DNA from: Pelodera strongyloides
Lineage: Eukaryota > Nematoda > Chromadorea > Rhabditida > Rhabditidae
Direction: 5' to 3'
Assembly (NCBI GenBank): GCA_036852015.1
Contig: JAANDG010000226.1
Coordinates: 124,001 to 188,000, forward strand
DNA length: 64,000 nt
Position numbers and translations under genes: made by a program. Below, piece after piece: positions 1 to 13,600 of the stretch. Numbering within the stretch: the stretch's first letter is position 1; each line of letters begins with the position of its first letter. Below the pieces are notes generated by a model. It had not been told where the DNA came from and made no database searches. It was given only the letters and a program-made list of their open reading frames with translations.

Positions 1-590
1 TGTTTTGAGCGCATATGACATAACACAACGCAAAGAACAAATAGATTATTACCAGATCAAGGTCTACAGGATTGTAAGGGAAGCAAATTATGAAAGGAGA
101 TTTCTAATAGCGCACCCTACAAGGATTGATTTCAAAAGCGGTATGACATGTGGTTTGTGAAGCGTATCCTGGACACACATTGGAACAAATCGAGCCTACA
201 CTTCCCAAACCACTTGTCTTGAATTATAAGCTATTGAATGAATTAAGCTGTGACGTCATAAGCTGAGTGAGAACGAAATGGTCGCCTTATATTAATGGCA
301 TTGGCAAAGAAAGGGACAGTAAGATTTGTGTGTTTGTGTGAGTGAAAGTGACATAACTGGTTGCCACGGTCAAATGGAGAACGAACGTGAAACGCCCAAC
401 GGCACATTGATAAATAGAGAGGGAAATTAGAAAGGGAGAGCCAGAGCCGCTAAAGAGGTATTGTATGTGGTTTGTGAACTTATATATACACTATATGCAA
501 ATGTTCTGTTTCAAAAACCGGGTATCATACCGCTTTGAGAAATGAGACAATGACATACATATACATTTAGTGTTTTGGGGTGGAACTTAT

Positions 591-726
591 GGGGTTTCCA
601 AGTATCCCAAAAGTTCGGTGTAGTTCTGGCAATACTACCGTAGTTCTGCACGAAACCTATATCGTATGTAAAAAAATCTCGTGTAGTTCCAAAATACGGT
701 AAATTTTCAGCATACTTGCAAACCCC
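591..726. mobile_element. Short element, family C, upstream copy
   Basis: GGGGTTTCCAAGTATCCCAA at the left and CATACTTGCAAACCCCA at the right, with the family C interior. It lies in the gene-free DNA 3.6 kb upstream of the CLC start. Confidence 0.85.
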
Positions 727-3700
727 ATACTAAGTAGAATAGAAAAAGGGTAGTATAATTATATTAGGCTGCTAATTTTCATAGTTGTACAGCAGTTGAA
801 CATTCCCTAATGAAGGGAAGGGTTCAGTTAAAGCCTGACAATGGTATTTACTTACTAACTGGTGCAATCGTTAGAACAACTATGTTAGGCAGCAACAATA
901 TAATCTGGGAACAAACGGCGTATTCTAAACAACCAGACGTGTGAGTAATAAATCAATAACGTAATATTAATTTATGAATTAAACGGGCGGCGCTCCTACA
1001 GTTCTGCAAGAGGCGCAACCTACAGACCTATGGGCACACAACAGAAATTTACGTAAATCATGATCAGGTTCTATACGTAAGAATCAATGAGACATAACGC
1101 TTTGATACACCAGTGGACAGAATATTAATCGATAATTAATTATTTTACAAGAGAACATAAAAGTGTTAGTGAAGCTGGGGGCGGCTTCTCACCTTGGTAT
1201 TTTACACGGTCAGAAAGGAAAGGATGGAAGGGGAAAAGAAATCGTATCGCCGAAAGTTCATCAGCAGCAAAGGGGCGCATACGCGTTTTCTGCCATATAC
1301 ACGATGAAAAAGTGCGCAGAAATGGAAACAATGCAGCGAGATAATAGATAGATAGATAGATAGACATATATGGCACACCGGGGATTGGGTGGGGGAATTA
1401 GGGGAGAATTTAAGGTTTACTTGGGAATTTGTGGTTTAAAGGGTCAGGCTCACGAACATTGTGGATGATTAAATTTGCATATATGCAAGCCTTGTAAATG
1501 CGCAACACCGGGATGTAAGTACTAATTGATAACGTAAACTATGTTATGTTTGATGTTCAATCGCGATTATGGAGGATTCCTCAACGGTCCCGTGCGGAGT
1601 TCACTTCCCTTGCGAAGGCTGCATTATATGAGCACTGTAATTTTCGCTCATAGTTTATCCATATACCGGCCCTTGCTTGGGAATGCTTTCCAGCATGAAG
1701 TTTTGCTCCGTTTCATGTGAAAATCTGTCAATTGAAGCGCTATAAGAGTGAAAATATTTCAAATTCCTTTTACTTCTACATTCTAGCATTCTACGCGACA
1801 ATTTACATAACTGCCGTCCGCGGGACCGCTTTTGTCAACCGATTTATGTGTGCATTTTTGCGCGGGAACATTTTCTAAAGGTTTTTTTATTCAGCGTCGG
1901 TTTTCAAAGGCACAGCTTTAAAAATTGTTCTTCGTAAGAGGCGTTTTATAAGTTTTCCTTACGCATATTTTAGTGTTCTGAGCTTACAGTTAGTAACTAA
2001 ATGCAATTGACTATTACAAAACCCTACCTAGTCGGCCGCATCCAACATGCATTCACCATCTTTCTGCCTCCCATAAAATAGTATCATTAATAAATGTATA
2101 TGTATATTTAGCATTTGGGTTGTAAGTCATACAACGTGGTTGCCTCTCTCACTACTTTTCATAAACATTTTGCTAAATGTTAAAGCCTTTTTCTCGTATA
2201 CCGGAGAGTTTGTAGCCTGGGACCTTCCAGAAACTTCTAGCATTGACCTAGGCAGTCTGACATCTGACCCGTCTGTTGTATATACATACTTTGACACATC
2301 GACACATGCGCATATGCATATGCGGCTTGTCTACGCGTCTGTGTTCTCTGATCTCTAAGATGGTTTTCATGATTTTCTGTGATTTTTGACTGTTTTTGAA
2401 AGAAGTTTTCGAGTTATGGAGTAGAACTTTTCATAAGAATTTAGAAAAGTGTTTGCCTATTACCGTAAACACACAAGTACTTGAAAGTTAGGCAAAGATT
2501 AGATAGAATAGTTTGTTTTAGTGAACTCGGAAATGGGTGCAAACCTTTCTTGTTCATCCGCATATGTTTAAAGCGGTATGTCACGCCGTCTTGAAAAATT
2601 AGGTTATATTACATGAAAATGAAATGCCCAGCACCACGCACCACGCCGTTTTAAATTATTGTGCGCCCTTATGCATGCCTAATGCCGATCAGTTAATAAT
2701 GTTTAAATATAAAATACCTATTTTGGGTTTTTTTATAAGAGTATCAGAAATTTTTTTGGAAATTTTTTTTCCTGTTGATTACCGCGTCTAAAATCAGAAC
2801 TCCATTGTTTGTTTTTGCTCACTGAACATATAACCCAAGCTTTGGTTGAGTTACAGATTATTTTGAGCTCAAATCAAATAAATACTTTCATGGTTTAAGC
2901 TAATATTGTATTGGTATAAATAGGCTTTCTGAAAACAAACATCGCCGCTCAGCTGAGGAATAATTCTTACCATTCACCGGTGCGTCGCCTAGAACAGGCC
3001 CGAAATGGGTGGGCCGCCACGCTGAGGTCCACCCCTTTATTGTGGTTCGCGCAACGGCCAAATTTTTGCGTTGTAGTTCGTATCATTCCTGAGATAGCTT
3101 CACCTTTACTCTGTTGTTTCTTTTTGTTTGAGTTAACATTAAGTTCTTATTCTTAATTTACCTTTACACTATATTATTAGTACTTATCGTTTTTTTTATA
3201 GTCCACGTGAAAAAATTCATTCACTTTTTTTCCGTCTCTGAGGAAACTATGGGATAGGATTCTCGTGTGCTGGCTTGGACACCTGCGTTCCCAAATGTTC
3301 TCATTGTATTCATTTTCATACAACATATGGGAATGTAGTTGTTCAAGTTGTGTTTCAAAAACCGGCTGTTATATCGCTTTAAATGTTACTAATTCTTTTT
3401 GTGCACGTTCCACGTGTGTGTAGTTTGTAAGTCAGTGCTGTAGAGGCACTCCAACTGTATTGTTTGCGAACACTTTACTTTTCAGTGAGGAAAATGTTCA
3501 GCGATGTATGCCCACCTTGGGATTTTGGGCATTTTGAGCGATATTTTCAGTTTTGAAAGCTTTTAGTGGCTTTATTTGCCTTTTTGTCTTTCGGCTCTTC
3601 TGAGCACTTTACTTTGCAATCATGTGAAATAAAGTATTTATATTTTTATTTACCGCACTAGTTTTGCTCACTGGCTTACGTTTACTTGTGATTTAGCATT

Positions 3701-4077
3701 TGAGCTCGCTTTTATTAGAGCGCCACATATCCATCCGTCCTCTTACAAAACTATTGCCGCTTTTTTCGTAATAAGCTTTAGACATATGATGTAGTTTTAA
3801 TCGAAATAGCATTATTACTTAAACTTCCAGTCCTTTGCTTTTATGTAACATGTGCATGTCAATGTTTCTATAATTTTTTTTCTTGTACTGACTGATAGTT
3901 CTTAGCTTTCCGGGGACTACTTCTCCAAGCTCAAAATTTTTGTGACTTCACTTGCGAATTAGCTGGGTGCAGCTGTGCATATTTATATTATGACGGTCGT
4001 CGGTCAATAATCAATTCATGTAAACATTTTATTGCTCGTTATTCATTATTAATATAGGGCATGAACTTTTCTTGAAA

Positions 4078-4129
4078 GAGAGAGAGATAGAGAGAAACAG
4101 AGAGAGAGAGAGAGAGAGAGAGAAACAGA
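4078..4129. repeat. (GA)n simple repeat
   Basis: Dinucleotide GA run with a few interruptions, about 170 bp upstream of the CLC start codon. Similar GA runs recur in CLC introns at 15823-15851, 20105-20134 and 24827-24868. Confidence 0.9.
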
Positions 4130-4296
4130 GGACATTTATTGAGATACAGCAGGAAAAAATTAAATTTTAATAAATTTCATGTTTAAAAATAAGCTGGTGT
4201 TGGTTTCCTTATTTGGTTGCTTGTGTTCGTGGTTCGTCGATTCCTTGCACGATTATTGATATTATTATTGATATTATTATTGATATTATTTCAGTT

Positions 4297-7200
4297 ATGG
4301 ATCATCCGGATCCGGAGCGCGCCCCTCTAAACCCTCCCGAAGTGAGCGGCAATGGGGAGAAACAAACGGAAACGGAAAAGGACCGCGACCGGGAATATCA
4401 CTATCAACAGACATTTGTGAGTTAAATTATATGCTTAATAAGCGTAACGCACAAAGAAACAAAGAAACAAACTTGTTCCTTTTTATATGCATTCTTTTAG
4501 TTTATATCGTTACTGTTTTTATGTATTTCTATCTTTGTCTTTGTCTTTCTATCCTTGTTGAGATTTATTTATTTATTTTAACTCTGTGTGGAAAGTTTCT
4601 TTTAGCAATAATATAGATAAGTTGCAGTGGTGTAGATTTTATCGGTAAGAATACTGTACACATAGATTAGGTGCACTTGGACTGGGTATTTGACATTTTG
4701 GAAAAAAAAGTTAGATTTTTCTCTGATTCTTTGGAAGTGTGCTTATCCTATTTACTGTCGATATGCTATGCTCGCTTTTTATGACAATCTATATTGTTTT
4801 TGTGATAAGGTAAATCAAAGATGTACGTAACTTTACAGTATGCTTGTTTCTGGTGTTGCGCAGAACTGCACATTTCCAAAACCGCGAACTCGATTTGTAC
4901 GCGTTTTGGCGGACCAATGGCGCTCACCCCGCGCACCATAGGGGAAGAGAGAGGTCCGCCGCACGGTGTTACGCTTATGAGATGTCAGGCTTTTCTTTCG
5001 CTTATTTATTGTGTGTGCTTCTGATGAGTCATTTAGTAGTACCACTGTACGCCATTAATTTTTCTTTGTTTCATACTACTGTAGGTGACGCATGAATTAG
5101 TCCATTTCTTTCTCTGGGAATTTCTAGCCATTAAAGGGTGAGACATGCGATAGAATTAGTATAACAGTTTCCCATACTCCCTTTAAAGGTCAGAGACTAC
5201 GTTGCTTTTTGTGACGAACTTGTGTTAGTGATGAGCTGTATGTTTATCTTTGGCTATAACCTTATGTTTCTATTTCTATATTTAGATATGTTTTAAAGTT
5301 CACAAGTAATTCTAGTTCTTGCGTCATATAATATAAAAATAACAGTGAGCACAATATAATACGCTGGTCTGCACGTTCACGTTGATCTTTTTGCACGTAT
5401 ATTATTGGTCGGTCATACTTTGAAATGCAAGTTTTCTAGTTGTAATTAACCTAAATTGATAAGCCGAGACAAACATTTCTTTGTTGGCTACTTTACTTTT
5501 TTCCAACTTGAACATTTGACTTGTTGAACTCTATAACACAAATCGTCCATTTCATTGAATTATCTCAATTACGTGTTCAATTTCAATTTTTGATAGATTT
5601 GGTGATTTTTTTGCCGCTCAACTGGAAAAATTACGGTAGATTGTTTTGTTGACTAGTTCCTTGTATTTTCGATTAGTGCTGTTTTTCTCTGATTATTGAG
5701 TTTATTTTTATGTTAAATTATGTTAAATTTTTTTGACTATTTTTTGCTAGTTTTAGGCTAGCTCCTTTTTAGTAGAAAATTTAGCTCGATATCGATTGTA
5801 TCATTCAGTTTTCATTAAATAACTGAATCATTGAATCAACTGAATTATTGAATCAAGTGTATCACTGAATGAACTGAATCAACTGAATCATTGAACCAAC
5901 TGAATCATTGAACCAACTGAATCATTGAATCAACTGAATCAGCTGAATCAACGGAATCACTGAATCAACTGAATCAACAGCCCATTTTTGAGGTAACAAT
6001 ATAATATCGCCCACATACGATCGCGGCAAATATTTGCAAAACTTGAAATGCCTGACTCCATTACCTATACAGTACGCTTGATTTCCATTGTTCTATTATC
6101 AAATACCTGTTTGCTAATCAACGACAACACGACGAGTTATATACTACTTTCTTTTCATTGTGATGCACACCCTGTGGTGTTATTTAATAAATAAATAAAT
6201 CATTGAACCAACTGAAACATTGAAGCAACTGAATCACTGAACCAGCTGAATCATTGAATCAACTGAATCATTGAATCAACTGAATCATTGAACCAACTGA
6301 ATCATTGAAGCAACTGAATCACTGAACCAGCTGAATCATTGAATCAACTGAATCATTGAATCAACTGAATCATTGAATCAACTGAATCATTGAATCAGCT
6401 GAATCATTGAATCAACTGAATCATGGAATCAACTGAATCACTGAATCAACTGAATCAACTGCATCATTGAATCAACTGAATCATTGAACCAACTGAATCA
6501 TTGAACCAACTGAATCATTGAAGCAACTGAATCACTGAACCAGCTGAATCATTGAATCAACTGAATCATTGAATCAACTGAATCATTGAATCAACTGAAT
6601 CATTGAATCAACTGAATCATGGAATCAACTGAATCACTGAATCAACTGAATCAACTGAATCATTGAATCAACTGAATCATTGAACCAACTGAATCATTGA
6701 ATCAACTGAATTGTATGAACTGAATCATTGAACCAACTGAATCATTGAATCAACTGAATCATTGAATCAACTGAATCATGGAATCAGCTGAATCACTGAA
6801 TCAACTGAATCAATTGAATCATTGAATCAACTGAATCATTGAATCAACTGAATCATTGAACCAACTGAATCATTGAACCAACTGAATCATTGAATCAACT
6901 GAATTGAATCAACTGAATCGTTTAATCGTTGTTCATTGAGTAACTGTTTATTTAAACACATGTCTCATTTAGTTTAGTTTATTTTTGGTTTACCCGTGTA
7001 TGATAAGCATTAGATATTGCGAGTTGTTATGTTTACATGAAATATGCATATGAATATGAATATGAATACAAGCCGAGCCAGATCCGCTAAGGACCCTGAT
7101 TGGAACAGAAACCCATGTGCTTATGATCAGCATTAGATTTTGCGAGTTGTAATATTTAAGCCGCATTTAAGATGGGAAAAGTTTGAAGAATTCCGGAAAA

Positions 7201-7854
7201 GTTGGTTCAAGATGGACGGAAAAACATGCAGAAAAAATCAAAATCTACCGTAGTGGAATCGTTGTGGGATATTATTTTTAACACTGCCGGATCCAAGAAT
7301 GGATCTCCCGTTCGAAGTCGATCCCGACGGTTGGGGCTATATAGCGGAAAAACAGCGCTTTTCCATTACGGTGCATGAACTTTTCCAGTAAGGAAAATTT
7401 ACGTTTCCGATATCCATCTTGAACCAAACTTTTCCGGAATTCTTCAAACTTTTCCCAACTCGAACGCGCCTTAACATTATTTACTTATTAATACGAATAT
7501 GAATACCAGCCGAGCGAGATCCGCTAAGGACTAAGTACCCCGATTGGGACCGAAAAACCGTTCAATGAAAGGAGGATATATGAGACTTCGCTGTTCCTAA
7601 CCTTGTGGCTGATCGTTTGTTTAAAGTGGTTTTGGAAACCGAGTAACATTTTTTTTTCGAAAAATGAAGAGCTAGAGAAATAGTGTAATATTGTCACCGA
7701 AAACTCTCAAACATCCACCTTCAACAGCTTTGTTTAGTGATGAGTTATGGAACTGAACTCTTATGAGAAGGGATACGGTAACTAGAGGGTATGTCTTATT
7801 CTATATCTCACCATGTCTCTTCTCTCTCTCTCCTTCCCTCTTTCTCTCTTGATG

Positions 7855-7885
<31 letters not shown>

Positions 7886-10551
7886 TTCTCTTGTTTTGAA
7901 AGTGCGAATCGTTGGCTAGTATACTAGAAACTAAAATTGTGTGAAATGAGTGACGTCACAATAATAAGAATAAGAATAAGTCACCCTCAGAAGCTCGTTT
8001 ATGACTTTGACGTCGGTTACGGCGCATGGTTTGCTGGGAAGTTAAAGAAACGTTCGAAATTGTTGTGTGGGCCTTATTTCCGCCTAAATTTGCGGTTCTT
8101 TAATGGACATATTTTGTTCGCGTACACCTGGCCACCTGGCCTACACCGGGCCCACAACAGGCGCACCGGTCGCCCACCTTTTCTGCGTACATGGGCGAGG
8201 TGTAGACTGTAGACTGTAGACTTGTAGACGGACCACCTTGTTCGGGTCCAGTGTAGGCGGCGCACCAGCCAAGTTTCCTCAGTGGGCCGGGCCCCGGGCC
8301 TGGTGTGGCTACGGTAGCTTATCAGAGGGCTCTCTTATCAGATCATACGAAAATGTCTAGGAGTTCGCGGGAAAAAATTTCTAATCTGTAACCTTCCGCA
8401 CATTCAAATTTGGCATGACTTTTCCGCGTGGTGTATACTCTTTAAAGGTCATTAAACAAATAAATCCCGAGACCTGCCTTGTTATCTATAACTACAAAAA
8501 ATGACTGTTTATGTCTGTTATCTTTATTTTTTTTCATTGCTCGCCGTGTATTTTTGCCTTCAAAACAAAGTGCTTGGGGTTTTTATTTTATGTATGGGTC
8601 CTTAGAAGCTCAAAAAATCCATTTCCAACAAAGTATGCCTAGATAACATATGAGAAGTGAGTAGTGTAAACTCTCGACTCGAAAATTTTATGCATGTGTG
8701 CTTTGTGTTGGTTATTGAACTGGTTACTGATCCTCAGCTCTTTTTTAATAATTGGTTTCTTAATCATCGTTTCCAAGTTTGCTGCTTTGGTTTTTAGCTG
8801 AACAATTCATCGTTTCTGTTTACTGAAAATATTTGGTCTTTAAAAGTTGTGGGGATACCCCGTCCGCCTTCTCTAAACACGGCGAGACAGGCTGATATCA
8901 CTATCACTTCCCCGAGGCCGAGCCGCACTAGATATATCCGCTGCGCTCATTCCAGCAAGCGTTCGTGGTGTAATGGTTAGCATGGATGCCTTCCAAGCAT
9001 TCGACGGGGGTTCGATTCCCCCCGAACGCAGAAACCTTTTATTTCTGTTTCTCATAATCACTGCAGACCTGCTCTAGGCTTATCCGCTGAAATTACGTTA
9101 TCAAGCGTTCGTGGTGTAATGGTTAGCATGGATGCCTTCCAAGCATTCGACGGGGGTTCGATTCCCCCCGAACGCAGAAATATTTTTTTAATATTTGTCA
9201 TTATCATTACAGACCTGCTCTAGACTTATCCGCTGAAATGACATTATCAAGTGTTCGTGGTGTAATGGTTAGCATGGATGCCTTCCAAGCATTCGACGGG
9301 GGTTGGATTCCCCCCGAACGCAGAAACCTTTTATTTCTGTTTCTCATAATCTACATACATGCTCTAGACATATTCGCAGTCGCTTAAGCATCCAACGTAA
9401 TGGTTAGCGTGAATGCCTTCCAAGCATCCTACATGGGGCCCTGTTGCGGGCCGTCTTTTTGGCGCGGGGTTTCTCAGTGTTTGCAGCTACGGTCTTGCAC
9501 TTTTTTGCTGGACGAGACATACTACGCTATCCGCAATGTTCCTAACATTTTTCCTATTTTGTAATTCGTAGTATGTAAAGCGTTATTATCATCCTAGTCT
9601 CACTTCTTACGAATGAGTCAGCATGAGCTCTTATTCATTTTGTACTTGTAATTTCTAAAGGTTGTCTCGTATCCTGTTCGGGGTTTGATTCATAGTAGAT
9701 GGCTATAGCTTTTCATATAATTTACAAACTTACGAAATTGTTATTGGAGAGGTGTTACTATTCATTATGATTCAATTTTTTTGTTTTTCTTTCTCTGTCA
9801 ATACCTTGTATCTTGTCAATATGTATTATATTCCATCATATCGTGTTGTTAGGTCATGTTCCTACTTAATTATGAATCTTTGAAGACGAAGAATTTTCTA
9901 CAAATACAATAGTATGACTGTGTTTTTCAAATGTAGAGTAGTGTAATACTTTATTTTTGTTTATACATATGAAAACTTCCAGTCATGTCAGTCCTCAGCA
10001 TAAGAACGCAACTACACTTATTGTGTGGCGTTTTGTTCGCCTTGCGTAGTCAACTTCCCAAAACTGAGCCAGGCACGCGCGGGAGGTGGGCGAGGGATGA
10101 GCGGCGCACATCTCTCCTCACTGTTTTTTTTTTCAGTTGCAAGGCCGCTATTGTGAGATGCCGTCCGCTCTACCCGCCATGGCCCGAATGCTTGCACAAA
10201 AGGATACGTTGAAGGTAAGGTTTTGAAGTTACTATAAAAATAAACTAAGTGCCTAATTGTGAATTGTGAAATGTTCTGGAAGGATATATCTTTTGTGATA
10301 AAATTAAACTGATTGTGTGAACATATTGGTTATGTGCCGCAAAAATTTGCGCACAAAAATGTCCGCTGCAACGAAGCGGGAAATCCGCGCACATCTTACG
10401 GCAAGCACCTCAAAAGGTGCCGCAAACAACAAAAATCTTCTAGTTAGTGTAGTTCTAGTTAGTTCTAGTAGTTGCATGTGGCTTAATTTGCCAACCTCTT
10501 ATCATCATTTTATATGATGCACACTTATATTATATATAATGTGTCAATAAA

Positions 10552-10604
<53 letters not shown>

Positions 10605-13600
10605 GTAACGTGAAATCTTTCTTTCAGACACGCACAGATTCGCAAGATCAAATAATTCCACCAAAGAAAAGGCGGCGACGATGTTGTAATCTGGGTATGT
10701 ATTATAGAGCAAGTGACCACTTGATCCTTTCATCGTAATCAATTCAAATTCATATTCAGCGCAGTTGAAACTTCAAATTTCATGGTTGCGCCGCGTCGCG
10801 CTCACAAGGGAAAAAAAGAGACCGCTGCGATGACGCACTTTTTTGGAAGGTGCGCGGCAGGTGCGCCACATACGCGCCAAAATGATGCGTTGAGGTTAAC
10901 TTGTTTCTGAATTTCAGCACGTCTTTGGCGAAGTCTTGTGGTCAATTGTGAAGATTGGGTTTATTTGGCACTTCTGGGAATGGTGATGGCCATTTTATCT
11001 TTTATTATGGACTACGCTATTGAAGGCTTAGGACACTGTGAGTATAAAATATTGATTTTAAACGAAAAAAAAGCATGCGTTCGGGGGGAATCGAACCCCC
11101 GTCGAATGCTTGGAAGGCATCCATTACACCACGAACGCGGTGATGTAGATTGAAATAAGAAATGGGATAGGATATAAAGGAACTGGAATTGATACGTTTC
11201 ATGATCGTGCTTTTCGCCGCGGGTGAACCAGTCCTTTGAAAATAATCCTCCCGTAGCGTTCGTGGTGTAATGGTTAGCATGGATGCCTTCCAAGCATTCG
11301 ACGGGGGTTCGATTCCCCCCGAACGCAGACATTTTAGAGTTTTTTTTGTATTTTAGGAATGTAATTAAACTATTATATGTTTGTGATTGCAGTTAATTAT
11401 CTTTATTCAATGCAGTGCACATGATCATCTACAATGCTGCTCGTGGAAATCAAGTGTTCATCACGTATCACCTCACATATTTTGTGTGGATTCTCTACAC
11501 AATTATACTGACGTTATGCTCGGCTCTGCTCGCACATTATATTGCTCCTCAGGCAATTGGTCGGTTTTACTTTCCACGAATGTGTGTAAAAGTCAGACTC
11601 GACCGATGCGCGGCGTGAGCCTGGCTAGTGTCTGGCGGACGCTGGGCGAGGTGCGCGGATTTAGGCGCAGCTGATTTTTTTCGCCGCGTACCATCCGCGC
11701 ACCATCAATTTTGTATGTACTGCAACGTTAAGCTCTCAGTGTGAGGCGTGTGCGCGGTCCAAACGTCCGCGGATACAGAAAAATATAAAATTTTGTTCGC
11801 GCAACTGTCGCACAAGCCTCCCCGGAAAATTTTTTGCAGTGTTTTGCCTCGAAATTACTTTCGTTTTTTTAGGCTCCGGTATTCCGGAAATGAAAACAAT
11901 CCTGCGTGGTGTGATTCTCAAAGAATATCTCACGTTCAGAACTTTGGTGGCCAAGATGATTGGACTTACATTATCACTCGGGAGTGGACTGCCAATTGGG
12001 AAAGAAGTAAGGATTCCGGGTTACTTGTGAGGGTCGTGGGAATCGAACCCCCGTCGGTTGGTTGGGACAAGCAGTCTACCAATATACCGGTACAAGTGTA
12101 CTGTTCCAATTTATGGTTTTATTTTTACAGGGTCCATTCGTGCACGTTGCGTCTGTGGTAGCGAACCTAATGAGCCACCTTGCTCATCATTTTAAGGTAG
12201 GTGATTGGGAAGATGGAATGTGTACTTTTGAGAGTTCGTTGTATGTTCTACCTGTTTTGGCCTTGCGAAACAGACTGTGGCGACCCTCAAATAAGTCGTT
12301 TAATTGCCCATTTATTGTCTTTTAACTTAATTATTTACGAAGTTTTATTTAGGGCGTATACGAAAATGAATCACGTACTGGAGAAATGCTTGCTGCGGGT
12401 TGTGCTGTTGGCGTTGCGTGTACTTTTAGCGCACCAATAGGAGGTTATTAACATTATTTATTTTTATTGTAGCTTTTTTTACTTGCAGCATATTCTTACT
12501 TGCTTTTTAGGTTGTTATTCTGAACTTAAGAGCTTAATTTAAAAAAGTAATGTTTTACAAAAAGGGTATGCGTTCGGGGGGAATCGAACCCCCGTCGAAT
12601 GCTTGGAAGGCATCCATGCTAACCATTACACCACGAACGCTGCGTGTGTGGTGCTTTCGAAGGACTGGTTCACCCAGCGGCGATAAACGATTCAGTGTGA
12701 TATCTCGAAACGTATCAATTCCAGAAATACTTATCCTATCCCATTCCCTATTTTAGATCTTATCACCGCGTTCGTGGTGTAATGGTTAGCATGGATGCCT
12801 TCCAAGCATTCGACGGGGGTTCGATTCCCCCCGAACGCATACTTTTTTGCCTCAATCATTCCATTTAGGTGTCTTATTTTCGATCGAAGTAACGTCGGTT
12901 TATTTTGCGGTTCGTAATTACTGGAGAGGATTTTTTGCGGCAACGTGTTCAGCGACTGTATTCAGAATTTTGAGACTGATTTTCAATCATACTGATGGTG
13001 GGTTAATTTATGCCACGCACTTTTGCCATAATTTTTAAAGCTGTATAACAGCCGGTTTTTGAAGCGTATGTCGGACGCTGTATTTACATGTAGTATATGC
13101 AAATGGCTGCGCTATTTTTATTCTAATTATATTCATCTGCATACAACACAAGGGAATGCAATTGTTCTGACGTACGTTGCATAAACCGACAGTTATTTCG
13201 CTTTAAACAGCCCTGTTTGGAGCGTTGCTAATTTCATCGTTTAGGACAAGTCGACAAGTATCATTTTGACAATAGGTATTGTAAGTTTAGCTTGTATGTC
13301 GTTGCCAAATTATATTGGTTAATCTCTCTGTTGGTACGGCGCGCAACTTTGCTCGCCGTTTTAGCGCCGCTTGCACGCCAAGTTTCTTCAGTATTAAAAA
13401 GTAACATGAGTCTGACGTTCGTTTCGTTATCGCTTGTACATTCTGTTTTCTGTATTCACTGTTGTGGTTTGCGTGCTATTCCCTACTTTCCCTATTAAAT
13501 GTTTTAATTACAGTAACAATGACTGCGTTCTTTCAAACCGAATTCCCCCATGACGCGTATGTGGCTGAAGAGCTGCCCTTCTTTGCACTTATTGGGCAGG

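Larger units (their letters stand above)
1..4296. other. Intergenic / upstream region of the CLC gene
   Basis: No convincing coding exon was found on either strand; the short open frames lack splice context and recognisable motifs. The stretch holds foldback-element pieces (137-180, 452-536 and 2570-2660 with AGCGGTAT ends; 591-726, a complete GGGGTTTCCAAG element; 3350-3385, an element end), a GATA run near 1345-1370 and a GA run at 4078-4129. A promoter for the downstream gene probably lies here, but no TATA box or initiator is distinctive enough to place. Confidence 0.5.

Noticed and set aside
10514..10742. Poly-Tyr / poly-Asn frames
   Set aside because: Produced by the (TTA)n microsatellite.
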